From the NCBI GenBank assembly GCA_024226735.1, contig JAAELL010000116.1, positions 1 to 51,958 on the forward strand: DNA of 51,958 nt, written 5' to 3'. The notes below the pieces were generated by a model. That model was not told where the DNA came from and did no database searches. It saw nothing but the letters and a program-made list of their open reading frames with translations. Positions within the stretch are counted from its first letter, which is position 1. Every line of letters starts with the position of its first letter. The position numbers and the translations under genes were made by a program. Below, piece after piece: positions 1-10,100 of this stretch. The stretch comes from a bacterium. GTDB lineage: Bacteria; Planctomycetota; UBA1135; GCA-002686595.

Positions 1-1722
1 CCCGGCGGCAACGACACCGAGACCAAGACCGACTACGTCACCGTCAACGCCGCCGCACCGGCGGCCGAGTTCTCGGGAAGCCCCACGAGCGGCACCGTGC
101 CGCTCGCCGTGAGCTTCAGCGACCTCTCGACGGGTGACATCACGAGCTGGAGCTGGGACTTCGGCGACGGCAACACCTCGACCGTCCAAGACCCCAGCAA
201 CAACTACACCCTCCCCGGCACCTACACCGTCGCCCTCACGGTGATGGGCCCCGGCGGCAACGACACCGAGACCAAGACCGACTACGTCACCGTCAACGCC
301 GCCGCACCGGCGGCCGAGTTCTCGGGGAGCCCCACGAGCGGCACCGCGCCGCTCGCCGTCAGCTTCAGCGACCTCTCGACGGGCGACGTCACGAGCTGGA
401 GCTGGGACTTCGGCGACGGCAACACCTCGACCGCGCAGAACCCCAGCAACAACTACACCGCGGATGGAACGTACACGGTGGCCCTCACCGTCACGGGACC
501 CGGCGGCAACGACACCGAGACCAAGACCGCCTACATCAACGTCAGCGCAACGGCGCCCGTAGCCGAGTTCTCTGGTGATCCGCAGACCGGCCCCACGCCC
601 CTGACGGTGGACTTCGTCGATGAGAGCGACGGGGTCGTCGCCAGCTGGAGCTGGGACTTCGGCGACGGCGGTACGTCGACCTCACAGTTCCCGAGCCACA
701 CTTACACGACGAGCGGGGTCTACACCGTCTCGCTCACCACGACCGGCCCGGGCGGCAGCGACACTGAGACGAAGACGGACTACATCACTTCCGAGGTGGC
801 GGCGCCCGTCGCCGAGTTCTCGGGCAGTCCGACGAGTGGCCCGGCGCCGCTGGCCGTCACCTTCAGCGATCTCTCGACCGGCGAGGCCACGAGCTGGGCC
901 TGGAACTTCGGTGATGGAAGCACCGCCGCGGTGCAGAACCCGAGCCACAGCTACTTGGCGGATGGAACGTACACCGTCTCCCTCACCGTCACGGGCCCGG
1001 GCGGCATCGACACCGAAACCAAGGTGGACTACGTCACCGTCAGTTCGCTCGGCCCCGTGGCAGAGTTCTCCGGCACGCCGACCAGCGGGACCTCTCCGGT
1101 GATCACCGTGTTCAGCGACCTCTCGACCGGAGCGGTGACCGACTGGCTCTGGGACTTCGGGCACGGCGAGACCTCGACGCAGCAGAGCCCGACCCACGAG
1201 TTCCACTTCCTGGGGCCCCAGACCGTGTCGCTCACGGTGACGGGGCCGGGGGGCTCCGACACCGAGACCAAGGTCGCCTACGTGATCGTCGATCCGGCCG
1301 TGCTCGGGACGAACTACTGCGTGGCCGCCGCGAACTCGACGGGGGTCACCGCGTCGATCGGTGCCACGGGCAGTCTCCTGGTCGCGGTCAACGACGTGCG
1401 ACTGAACGCGAGCGACATGCCCCTGAACCAGTTCGGCTTCTTCCTGGCGAGCCCGGACCAGGGCTTCATCATGATGCCCGGCAACAGCTCGGGGAACTTC
1501 TGCCTCGGTACGGGGCCGAACCTCGGTCGCTACAACGGCTTCGTGCAGAACTCCGGAAACACCGGGACGTTCTCGCTGCGCATCAACCTGGCGGCGGTGC
1601 CGATCTCGGTCGCGCCGTTCACCTTGGCTCTTCAGCCGGGCGACACCTGGAACTTCCAGGCGTGGTACCGCGACGGCCAGACGTCGAACTTCACCGACGG
1701 GATCAGCATCACGTTCGAGTGA
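1..1722 (+). CDS. PKD-repeat secreted protein, C-terminal part, ending in the YC/WYRD module
   Basis: The reading frame is open from base 1, so the start lies outside the window. The visible part holds five complete PKD-type beta-sandwich repeats of about 83 residues plus the end of an earlier one, each with a W-x-W-x-F-G-D/H-G core followed by a T-x-T-V-x-L-T-V strand and a GPGG-D-T-E-T-K turn. PKD repeats usually form the stalk of exported or surface proteins, so an extracellular role is inferred. From about 1312 the protein changes to a 137-residue C-terminal module beginning near N-Y-C and ending with W-N-F-Q-A-W-Y-R-D and S-N-F-T-D-G. The same module ends three other proteins in this window. 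The first repeats are nearly identical at DNA level, which suggests recent tandem duplication. No enzymatic domain is visible. Confidence 0.9.
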   Translation, partial: PGGNDTETKTDYVTVNAAAPAAEFSGSPTSGTVPLAVSFSDLSTGDITSWSWDFGDGNTSTVQDPSNNYTLPGTYTVALTVMGPGGNDTETKTDYVTVNAAAPAAEFSGSPTSGTAPLAVSFSDLSTGDVTSWSWDFGDGNTSTAQNPSNNYTADGTYTVALTVTGPGGNDTETKTAYINVSATAPVAEFSGDPQTGPTPLTVDFVDESDGVVASWSWDFGDGGTSTSQFPSHTYTTSGVYTVSLTTTGPGGSDTETKTDYITSEVAAPVAEFSGSPTSGPAPLAVTFSDLSTGEATSWAWNFGDGSTAAVQNPSHSYLADGTYTVSLTVTGPGGIDTETKVDYVTVSSLGPVAEFSGTPTSGTSPVITVFSDLSTGAVTDWLWDFGHGETSTQQSPTHEFHFLGPQTVSLTVTGPGGSDTETKVAYVIVDPAVLGTNYCVAAANSTGVTASIGATGSLLVAVNDVRLNASDMPLNQFGFFLASPDQGFIMMPGNSSGNFCLGTGPNLGRYNGFVQNSGNTGTFSLRINLAAVPISVAPFTLALQPGDTWNFQAWYRDGQTSNFTDGISITFE

Positions 1723-1744
1723 GTCGATAGCGGCGGACAGTACG

Positions 1745-1784
1745 GGCGAGGGGGAAGCGGTGGCCACACCGCTTCCCCCTCGCC
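1745..1784 (+). terminator. perfect 18-bp hairpin after the PKD gene
   Basis: An 18-bp perfect inverted repeat (1745-1762 with 1767-1784) surrounds a 4-nt loop, 22 nt after the PKD stop codon. There is no T-tract behind it, so it is a terminator-like hairpin rather than a textbook intrinsic terminator. It could equally act as an mRNA 3' stabiliser. Confidence 0.55.
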
Positions 1785-1984
1785 GCGTCTGGGCTCGCGC
1801 GTCCGTCGCCCGGAAGTTGCCACGGGGAGGGTCGCCGAGCGGGATGAATTGGCCTTGGGGCCGCGCTGAGGGATGAGACGAGACCGTTCCGCTCGCGTGC
1901 GAACTTCCGCTCCCGCAGTCGATCCCCCCTCTTCGTCGAACACGAGCCCCCGCCGCCCCCGCACTGGTGAGCATTCTCCGACCG

Positions 1985-2223
1985 GGGGTCCCGGCAGCAG
2001 CAACGGAAACATCTGCGTCAGCGGACAGATCGGCCGCCACAACGCTCAGGCGGCCAACTCCGGACAGTTCGGCACGATCCGGATTCAGGTCGACCTGAAC
2101 AACCTACCCCGCCCGGTGGGCTCGGCGGCCGTCGTCAGCGGCGAGACCTGGCACTTCCAGTGCTGGTACCGCGAGGCGGCGAGCTCGAACTTCACCGACG
2201 GCATCAGCCTGACGTTCCAATAG
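1985..2223 (+). pseudogene. orphan C-terminal half of the YC/WYRD module
   Basis: This frame encodes the second half of the recurrent module: a C-V-S-G-Q-I-G-R-H-N stretch, an L-N-N-L-P turn, then E-T-W-H-F-Q-C-W-Y-R and S-N-F-T-D-G-I-S-L-T-F before the stop. Nothing resembling the first half, a signal peptide or a start codon precedes it. I read it as the 3' remnant of a deleted gene of the same family as its neighbours. Confidence 0.6.
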
Positions 2224-2324
2224 GAGCGCCGACCTCTTCCGTCCCTCGGTGCAGCGAGCTCGTCAATCACCGCAGCCTCGCCGACACGGCCGCACGCACG
2301 CCGAAGTCCAGGCTGGAGGATGAA

Positions 2325-3170
2325 TCAGATGAAGGGGATGCTGACGGCGTCCGTGAAGTTGCTCGTCAGCGCCGGATTGACGTCCCTGTACCAGCACTGG
2401 AAGTTCCACGTGTCGCCGGGCAAGACGGCTTGCGGCGGGTTGACCGGAACGCTGCCCAGGTCGACGTGCAGGCTCCCCGCGGGTCCCTGGATGATGGACG
2501 ACGCCGCGTTGAAGCGCCCGATGTTCCCCGCGACGCAGATCGTGCCTTGGCTCCCCATCGGCACGAACGAGCCCTGGGTCTCGCTCGCCAGGAAGTAGCC
2601 GAACTGGCCCGGCGGGAGCTGAATCGCCGTCAACGTCAGGTTGTTCTCGACGACGGAGACACTTCCGCTCGCCGTGATCTGGCCCGGCGCACCGGATGAG
2701 TTGGGGGCCGCGGGACCGCAGTAGTTGGCGCCGACGAGGGCCTTCGATCCGGTCAACACGCACGCGCCCGTGCACGGTCCCCCCGCTCCGTTCCACGTCC
2801 ACGCGCTCGTGCCGTTGAACGACTGTTGGTTCGCCGCGATCGTCAACGTCAGGGTCGTCGTCGTCATCCCCCCGTCGTCGGGATACGTCCCCGTCACGGT
2901 CAACACGTCGTCGCACAACAGGCCGACCAGCGGACTCCCGTCGGGCAACGTGACGGTGACGCTCGCGGCGGTCTGCGTGACGAGGACTCCGAACGCGTAC
3001 ATCTCGGCCGGCCCGTCACCGCAGTCGGTCTCGTCGCACGTGGAATTCACGGCCCAGCTTCCCCCGATGTCGAACGCCGTATTGCACCCCTGCGGGGCGG
3101 CCGTCACGTCCACGGGCGTGAAGAGAGTGGTGAACGTGGCGACGACGGTGCAGGCGACGAGGGTCTTCAT
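2325..3170 (-). CDS. secreted protein with a Cys-rich N-terminal domain and the YC/WYRD module
   Basis: A 281-residue protein with an N-terminal signal peptide (MKTLVACTVVATFTTLF followed by an Ala-rich cleavage region). Residues about 28-145 form an unrecognised beta-rich domain with several cysteines (C-D-E-T-D-C-G-D-G, C-T-G-A-C), which suggests disulfides and an extracytoplasmic location. From about 2726 downward the recurrent module follows: N-Y-C-G, an N-N-L-T-L strand, G-Q-F-G-Y-F-L, I-C-V-A-G-N-I-G-R-F-N, then W-N-F-Q-C-W-Y-R-D and S-N-F-T-D. It lies convergent to the truncated module copy at 1985-2223. The function is unknown; structural or surface attachment is inferred from the module and signal peptide only. 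Confidence 0.88.
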   Translation of the reverse strand: MKTLVACTVVATFTTLFTPVDVTAAPQGCNTAFDIGGSWAVNSTCDETDCGDGPAEMYAFGVLVTQTAASVTVTLPDGSPLVGLLCDDVLTVTGTYPDDGGMTTTTLTLTIAANQQSFNGTSAWTWNGAGGPCTGACVLTGSKALVGANYCGPAAPNSSGAPGQITASGSVSVVENNLTLTAIQLPPGQFGYFLASETQGSFVPMGSQGTICVAGNIGRFNAASSIIQGPAGSLHVDLGSVPVNPPQAVLPGDTWNFQCWYRDVNPALTSNFTDAVSIPFI

Positions 3171-3355
3171 GGCGCTCCTTGGTTACCCCCATGCTAGCGG
3201 AAGGATGTTGTATCTGCCCGACAAACGGCTCATCGCCCGCTGGCCTCCTCCACGAAACTCGTGAGGACAGCGAGCCCGTCCGGAACCGGTTCGAACAGCG
3301 GCGTCGAGTCTGCGTCGTCCCAGCTCCCCTCACACGCTTCTCGCGCTTCCTCGAA

Positions 3356-3430
3356 GAGCTCCTGCTCCTCTGGTACCGCGATCTGGGCCCCAACAACTTC
3401 ACCGACGCGATCTCGATCACGTTCCTTTGA
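3356..3430 (+). pseudogene. orphan tail of the YC/WYRD module
   Basis: The last 24 codons of a module copy (L-W-Y-R-D then N-N-F-T-D-A-I-S-I-T-F) end at a TGA, with no related coding sequence upstream. It diverges from the intact gene whose start is at 3170, so it is not part of that gene. It is a deletion remnant. Confidence 0.5.
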
Positions 3431-3712
3431 TTCGACGGACGGTGGAGCGAGACTGACCGCCGCTCCCGCGTTGCCGAGGACGAGGTCGAGGACCTTCTCC
3501 AAATTCGCCGAGCGAGCTCGGGGCTATCGATGACGAGAACACCTCGCGTGGCGTCTAGTGGTGTGATTCACCCTGATGGGGCATATCGATCGGAGAGCCG
3601 AAGTCCCGTCGCGACCTTGCGTGGTGCCAGGCATCCGGGGCACATGATTGACAGAAGTCCGGTCCCGGGTGGAAGCTGGGGCGCGCACCAGCTCCTCACC
3701 GAAAGGCATTCG

Positions 3713-5362
3713 ATGCGGCTCCTCCCCCTCGCTCCGGTCCTCGCCATCGCGACCAGCGCCGCGTTCGGTCAGTTGACGATCGTCAGCTCGACCCCGGGCT
3801 CGTTCGTGGACATCTCTGCCAGCGGTACGCCGCTCAGTCTCGGTGACGACGGAACGGTCAACATCGCGACGACGGTCGGGAACGCGCTGCTCGCCCCGGG
3901 GATCGTGTGCATTGGGAGCAATGGCGGCGTGCGCTTCTTCGGGGATGAGCTCGGTCTGGACTACAACAACCAGATGATCCCGAGCATGGCTGCGTTCTCC
4001 GGAGAGCAGGTGCTGCTGCCGTTCTGGGACGACATCGATACGCAAGGCGGCAACGCGGGCCAGATTCTCTGGGAGGAGATCGCGGGAACGTTCATCGTTC
4101 AGTGGCAGGACGCGCAGTTCTACAACAACACGGACCACGCGACGTTCCAGCTACAGGTGTTCTCGAGCGGGCCCGTCCACGCGCAGTTCGTGTACGCCGA
4201 CGTCCTCTCGCCGCGCGCGGACGGCGGCGGCGGCGCGACGATTGGCTACCAGGCGGGCACGTGGGGCAACGACGTTCAGTACAGTTTCGACACGTCAAAC
4301 GCAGTGACGAACGGCACGGTGCTGTCGCTCGAGGGCACGTTCAGCCCGCCGGCGCCGCCGCCTCCGGCGCCCTGCGGCCAGCTCCTGATTCTCGACTCCC
4401 TGCCCGGAGCGTTCGTCGACATCTCCGCGAGCGGCATCCCGCTCGGCCTCGGAGACGACGCCGAGGTCGACATCCAGACGACCGTCGGCAACGCGCTCTT
4501 CGCGGCGGGGACCGTCCGCATCGGGAGCAACGGCGGCGTGCGCTTCGGCGGCGCAGCGCTCGAGCTCGAATACGGCAACGGGCAGATTCCGAGCAACGGA
4601 GCTTTCTCCGGCGAGCAGGCGTTGCTGCCGTTCTGGGACGACTTCAACACGGGGGCCGGCAGCGCGGGCGAGATCTACTGGGACGAAGTCGGCGGCACTC
4701 TGATCGTCCAGTGGCAGGACGCACAGTTCTACGCGAGCACGGACTCTGCGACCTTCCAGTTGCAGGTCCCCTCCAGCGGATCCGCTCTGGCGCACTTCGT
4801 CTACACCGACGTGCAGCAGCCACGCGCCGCGGGCGGCGCGAGCGCGACGATCGGATACCAGGCGGGCGGCATCGACGTCGACGTGGAGTGGGCCTTCAAC
4901 ATTCCCGGCGGCGTGACCGACGGCACCGTCCTGACTCTGACCGACATGCCGGGCGTCGGCCAGCCGTACTGCGGCCCGAGCACCGGGAACTCGAGCGGCG
5001 CGCCGGCGCTGATCCAGGCCTGCGGCGCCACGTCCGTCACGGTCAACGACCTGCGCCTGACCGCCACGCAGCTCCCCGCGGGCCAGATCGGCTACTTCCT
5101 CGTTGGCCGCGCGCCCGGCTCCTTCGTCCCGCCGAACGCCGCCGGACCCATCTGCCTGCAGGGCGACATCGGCCGCTTCAACGCCTTGCCCCAGATCGTC
5201 GCAGGCCCCCTCGGGACCCTACACGTCGACCTGGCGAACCTCCCGACGAACGCGCCCGGCAGTCAGGTCGCCCTCCCGGGGGAGACGCTCTGGTTTCAGT
5301 GCTGGTACCAGGACGGGAGCACGAGCAACTTCACCGATGGAGTGTTCGTCACTCTGCAGTGA
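3713..5362 (+). CDS. secreted protein with two tandem copies of a beta domain plus the YC/WYRD module
   Basis: The ATG at 3713 begins a clear signal peptide (MRLLPLAPVLAIATSAAFGQ), giving 549 residues. The frame is open upstream but that part has no protein character. Residues about 21-208 and 222-410 are tandem duplicates, each containing F-V-D-I-S-A-S-G, I-G-S-N-G-G-V-R-F, L-L-P-F-W-D-D and I-V-Q-W-Q-D-A-Q-F-Y. This pattern resembles nidogen-like extracellular domains of planctomycete and myxobacterial secreted proteins (inference). A Pro-rich linker separates the copies. The C-terminal ~133 residues are the recurrent module, ending W-F-Q-C-W-Y-Q-D and S-N-F-T-D. The next gene begins within 40 bases, so the two may be cotranscribed. 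Confidence 0.9.
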   Translation: MRLLPLAPVLAIATSAAFGQLTIVSSTPGSFVDISASGTPLSLGDDGTVNIATTVGNALLAPGIVCIGSNGGVRFFGDELGLDYNNQMIPSMAAFSGEQVLLPFWDDIDTQGGNAGQILWEEIAGTFIVQWQDAQFYNNTDHATFQLQVFSSGPVHAQFVYADVLSPRADGGGGATIGYQAGTWGNDVQYSFDTSNAVTNGTVLSLEGTFSPPAPPPPAPCGQLLILDSLPGAFVDISASGIPLGLGDDAEVDIQTTVGNALFAAGTVRIGSNGGVRFGGAALELEYGNGQIPSNGAFSGEQALLPFWDDFNTGAGSAGEIYWDEVGGTLIVQWQDAQFYASTDSATFQLQVPSSGSALAHFVYTDVQQPRAAGGASATIGYQAGGIDVDVEWAFNIPGGVTDGTVLTLTDMPGVGQPYCGPSTGNSSGAPALIQACGATSVTVNDLRLTATQLPAGQIGYFLVGRAPGSFVPPNAAGPICLQGDIGRFNALPQIVAGPLGTLHVDLANLPTNAPGSQVALPGETLWFQCWYQDGSTSNFTDGVFVTLQ

Positions 5363-5398
5363 GTGTCTATTCTCGCCGCCCCCCCCTGCCCAGATCGA

Positions 5399-7078
5399 AT
5401 GCATCTCCACCACCCTCGGCTACTCGTTGGAGTCTCCGTCCTGACGTTTTGGACCGCGTGCGCCACCTACGAGGAGGCGCTCGACCCTCGGGAGGAGATC
5501 ATTCCCGAGGGCTTCACGAGGCAGGATCATCTGCGCGGGGCGATCACGCCCGAGCGCGAGTGGTGGGACGTGCTTCACTACGACCTGGCGCTGCAGGTGT
5601 TCCCGGGCGTGAAGAGCCTGGGGGGGTCGAATGTGATCGTCTTCCAGACTCTGGCGGCTGGCGATCGCATGCAAGTGGATCTACAGCCGCCTCTGGAGAT
5701 CACGCGCGTGACCCGCGCGGGGCGCGAGTTGGCCTTCGAGCGTGAGGGAAACGTCTATTGGCTGACGTTGGACCGCACGCTCCGGGCCGGCGTGGAGGAC
5801 CAGATCGAAGTGTTCTACGAGGGAACGCCGCTCGAGAGCGAGAACCCGCCCTGGAGCGGCGGCTTCACCTGGGACACCGACGAGCTGGGAAACCCCTTCA
5901 TCGCCACGACCTGTCAGGGCATCGGCGCCAGCGTTTGGTGGCCGAACAAGGATCATGGTTACGACGAGCCCGATCGTGGCATGGACATTCGCGTCACCGT
6001 GCCAGCTGGCCTGACCGCCGTCTCCAACGGCAGGCTGCAATCCAGCGAGCACGACTCCGAAGCGCAGACTCGAACGTTCCACTGGCGCGTCACGAACCCG
6101 ATCAACAACTACTGCGTCAACGTCAACATTGGCAACTATGCGGTCATCCCCGCGGTCTACGAGGGCGAGTTCGGCACGTTGGACACGGAGTATTGGGTCC
6201 TCGAGCATCAGCAGGACAAGGCCCGCGCGCACTTCAAAGAAGTTCCGCGTACGCTGGCCGCCTTCGAGCATTGGTTCGGGAAGTACCCCTTCTACGAAGA
6301 CAGCTACAAGTTGGTCGTGGTGCCGTACCTGGGCATGGAACACCAGAGCTCGGTGACCTACGGCAACGGCTTTGCCAACGGCTACCGCGGGCGTGATCTG
6401 AGCAAGACGGGAGTGGGGCTCGAGTTCGACTTCATCATCATCCATGAGTCCGCTCACGAGTGGTTTGGCAACAACATCTCCATGAGGGATGTGGCGGACA
6501 TGTGGATCCACGAGAGCTTCGCCAACTACGCCGAGAGCCTGTTCGTCGAGCACCACTTCACTGAGCGAGAGGCCCAGGACTACGTGATCGGCTGCCGCGA
6601 TCTGATCGGCAACGACACTACGATCATCGGTGACTATCACCTGAACAGCTCCGGTTCGGGTGACATGTACTACAAGGGCGGCAACATGCTGCACACGATG
6701 CGTCACATGCTGAATGACGACGTCCGCTGGCGGTCCGTTCTGCGGGGGCTCAACGCCGACTTCTGGCACAAGACCGTCGGGACGGAAGAGTTCGAGGCCT
6801 ACATCAGCCGAGCGGCCGGCTTCGACTACAGCCTGGTCTTCGATCAGTACCTGCGCACTACCGACATACCGGTGCTGAAGCACGCGCACCAGGGCCCGTC
6901 TCTCGAGGTTTGGTGGGACAACGTGGTGTCGGGTTTCCAAGTGCCCGTCCTGCTACGTATCAACGGCAAAGAGCAGCGCGTTACGGTCTCAGAGACTCCC
7001 ACGACCATTGGATTCGACCCACCTTTGGAGTCGTTCGAGCTCGACCGCAACTTCTACATGACGGTCGAAGCCCAATAG
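5399..7078 (+). CDS. M1-family (aminopeptidase N-like) zinc metallopeptidase, probable lipoprotein
   Basis: A 559-residue gluzincin. The zinc site is H-E-S-A-H at residues 349-353 with the third ligand E372 in W-I-H-E-S-F-A-N-Y, the HEXXH-x18-E pattern of family M1. A G-M-E-H-Q-S segment upstream takes the place of the usual GAMEN exopeptidase motif, so N-terminal specificity may be altered. I chose the ATG at 5399 because a hydrophobic segment and a lipobox-like F-W-T-A-C follow; a GTG at 5363 is in frame but adds residues with no signal character. The N-terminal half is the M1 beta-saddle. The protein is shorter than full M1 aminopeptidases (about 850 residues) and ends after the catalytic and short helical part, as in other short bacterial members. 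The likely role is degradation of extracytoplasmic peptides. Confidence 0.88.
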   Translation: MHLHHPRLLVGVSVLTFWTACATYEEALDPREEIIPEGFTRQDHLRGAITPEREWWDVLHYDLALQVFPGVKSLGGSNVIVFQTLAAGDRMQVDLQPPLEITRVTRAGRELAFEREGNVYWLTLDRTLRAGVEDQIEVFYEGTPLESENPPWSGGFTWDTDELGNPFIATTCQGIGASVWWPNKDHGYDEPDRGMDIRVTVPAGLTAVSNGRLQSSEHDSEAQTRTFHWRVTNPINNYCVNVNIGNYAVIPAVYEGEFGTLDTEYWVLEHQQDKARAHFKEVPRTLAAFEHWFGKYPFYEDSYKLVVVPYLGMEHQSSVTYGNGFANGYRGRDLSKTGVGLEFDFIIIHESAHEWFGNNISMRDVADMWIHESFANYAESLFVEHHFTEREAQDYVIGCRDLIGNDTTIIGDYHLNSSGSGDMYYKGGNMLHTMRHMLNDDVRWRSVLRGLNADFWHKTVGTEEFEAYISRAAGFDYSLVFDQYLRTTDIPVLKHAHQGPSLEVWWDNVVSGFQVPVLLRINGKEQRVTVSETPTTIGFDPPLESFELDRNFYMTVEAQ

Positions 7079-7184
7079 GTGCCTTTGGCGCGGATGGGCG
7101 CCTGACTCGCCGGGCCCAACGGCGATCCACCGCCGGGCACTTCGACGCGCCCGACAACTGGTACCGTACGTGCGGACCATCCCC

Positions 7185-10100
7185 ATGCGCATGAAAGTAC
7201 TCCAGCTGTTTCCCGCCCTGCTCGTCCCAATGCTTCTCTCAGTCGAGCTGGGGACGGCGCAGGACCTCGAACAACAACTGAGCACGACCGACCCGAGCAC
7301 TCTGGCCGCAGAAGCACTGAGCTTCGGTGACGCGCGCCGCGGAGCGGTCGTCTTCTACCAGGCGGACCTCGCCTGCACGCGCTGCCACATCCCCGACGAG
7401 GCGTCGAACCGGCTCGGGCCGGACCTGACTGCGCTGGGCCGTGAGGTCGCCGATGAGCACTTGATCGAGTCGATTCTCAGGCCGTCGAAAGCGATTCGTG
7501 AGGGCTACGAGCCGGTCGTGCTCGAGGTCGACGAGCAGCTGGTCACGGGACTCCTCGTCTCCGAGAACGCCGAGACGATCATCCTCCGCGACTCCTCGCG
7601 CGACTACAAAGAGGTGCGCTTCGAGCGTGCGGAGCTGAGCTCCTACCGCCGAAGCTCCGTGTCCGCGATGCCCTCCGGCCTGGTCAACCTGCTCGCGAGC
7701 AAGCAGCAGTTCCTGGACCTGGTGCGCTACCTCACCGAGCTCCGCGACGGCGGAAGCGCGCGCGCGAGAGAACTGGAACCAGACCCGGCACTCTACGCCT
7801 TGCGCCCGCTTCCCGCGTACGAGAAGGACATCGACCACGCCGGCTTCCTGGAGGATCTGGATCAGGAGGCATTCGAACGCGGAAGGGCCATCTACCAGCG
7901 CACATGCGTCAACTGCCATGGCACGCACGAACAGGAGGGCTCCCTACCGACGTCGCTCCGGTTCGCGTCGCAGCCGTTCAAGAACGGCTCCGACCCGCAC
8001 ACCATGTACCGCACTCTGACGAGCGGCTTCGGGATGATGGCGGCCCAGACCTGGATGGTGCCTTCGCAGAAGTACGACGTCATCCACTACGTGCGTCAGG
8101 CGTACCTGAAGGATCACAATCCCACTCAGCACTTCGAAGTCGATGGGGCGTACCTCGCGCGGCTGCCGAAAGGAACGGCGCGCGGGCCAGAGCCAGCGGA
8201 GACGACCGAGTGGCTGCAGATGGACTACGGGCCGAACCAGATGATGACTCTGGAGGTCGGCGACGATGGCAGCAACTTTGCCTACAAGGGCAACGCGATC
8301 CGCCTCGACGCAGGGCCCGGGGGAGTCGCTCAGGGGCGCTACTGGATGCTCTACGACTACGACACGCTGCGTGTCGCGGCGGCCTGGAGCGGCGACGAGT
8401 TCATCGACTGGAACAGCATCCACTTCAATGGCCGTCACGCGATCCATCCGCGGATCGCGGGCGAGCTCCACTTGGAGAACCCCACCGGACCCGGCTGGGG
8501 GCGGCCCGCCGATGGGAGCTTCGAGGACTCGCGCCTGGTCGGGCGAGACGACCGTCGGTACGGACCGCTCGCGCGAGACTGGGCACAGTACCGCGGCATG
8601 TACTACCACGGCCCAGACACGCTCATCGAGTACACCGTCGGCAAGACCCGAGTTCTCGAGATGCCGGGTGTCCTGGCAGGCCGCGAGGCGCTGGCCTTCA
8701 CTCGGACGTTCAACGTCGGTGCGCGCGACCAGGAGCTCGTCCTGCAGGTCGCGCACGTCGACGACCCACTCGCGGCACTGGAGACCGATGGCGGCACCGC
8801 CTGGCTGGGTGCACTGCACGTGGACGCGGCCGCGCCCTCCAATGCCGAGCCCGCGCCGGACGCGTTCCACTTCGATGGCTCCGCCTTCCTCGAGCTCACG
8901 AGCGCAGACGGCCTGCACGCGGGAAACGGCGACTTCACGCTCGCGGCACGCATCCGCACGGACCGCGACGGCACCATCGTCGCTCTGACCGGCGATCAGG
9001 CCGAGTGGGTGCGGGACGGGTTGACGTGGTTCGTGCGCGGGGGGCGGCTGACGATCGACATCGGCTGGGTCGGGGCTTTCCAAGGTAGCGAGCAGGTGGC
9101 GGACAACGAGTGGCACGAGGTCGCCGTCCGCTACAGGCAAGCATCGGGCGAGATTCAGTTCTTCGTCGACAGCGAGGCCGATGAGCGGGTGGGACACCTG
9201 CGGCGCGAGGCACCACTCGCCGACCCCGTCGTGCGTATCGGCTACACCGCCTCGAACTTCCCAAGCCCCTCGCTCTTCGAGGGCAAGATCGCGGAGCTGC
9301 GCTTCTTCAACGCTGCGCTCGAATCGGCCGAGGTCGAGGACTTGGCGGCGGGCCGCCGCGGTCGTGCAGAGGCGCTCGCCGGGCATTGGCACCCGAGCGC
9401 GCTCACCGACGGACGCGCACAGGATCGAAGCGGACAGGGGCATCACGCCGAGGTCCGCGCAGGGGAGGGCGCCCCCCCCCCATCGCGCGTGGCCGGGGTC
9501 ACGGTCGCAGGCGTCGAGGGCGAGGCAGACGGAATGCGCTGGTCCGCGAGTGCGGGCGACCTGCGGCTGCACATCCCGGCGGGCAACGATGCCAAGAGGT
9601 TCACGTTGTGGTTCGCCACGAGCGAGGATCGTGCCAGCGCCACGGCGCTGGCCGATGCCGTCGTCATCGACGTTCCCGCGCGCGATCTCGCGCCCAAGAC
9701 CAAGGGCGGCCCCGCGCGCTGGGCGCAGGTCCTGACGAGCGAGGCCTCGATCGGTGCCGACGACGGCCCCTTCGCGGTCGACGTGCTCAAGCGCCCGACC
9801 GACAACCCCTGGTTCTGTCGCATCCGGCTGACAGGGTTCGACTTCACCGATGGCGGGGACACGGCCATCGTCAGCGCGTGGGACGGGAGTATCTGGAAGG
9901 TGTCGGGGCTCAATGGACTCCCCGGGCAAGCCGGCGGGACGGCGCCACGCTCGGTCCCGATCCACTGGCGTCGCATCGCCTCGGGTCTCTTCCAGCCGCT
10001 CGGCGTCAAGATCTTGAACGGCGAGGTCTACGTCACTTGCCGGGACGAGATCGTGATCCTGCACGACCTGAACGGCGACGAAGAGATCGACTGGTTCGAG

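Noticed and set aside
1..1300. Regular repeats as a CRISPR-like array
   Set aside because: The repeats are ~249 bp, in frame and encode PKD domains.
1795..1870. Minus-strand segment resembling the middle of the YC/WYRD module (Q-G-Q-F-I-P-L-G-D)
   Set aside because: Only about ten residues match and there is no continuation, so chance cannot be excluded.
4102..5745. 547-codon plus-strand frame
   Set aside because: It is an Arg-rich shadow of the 3713-5362 and 5399-7078 genes in another frame.
9472..9481. Run of 10 C as a frameshift site
   Set aside because: The reading frame of the large di-heme gene continues on both sides, so nothing indicates a slip.
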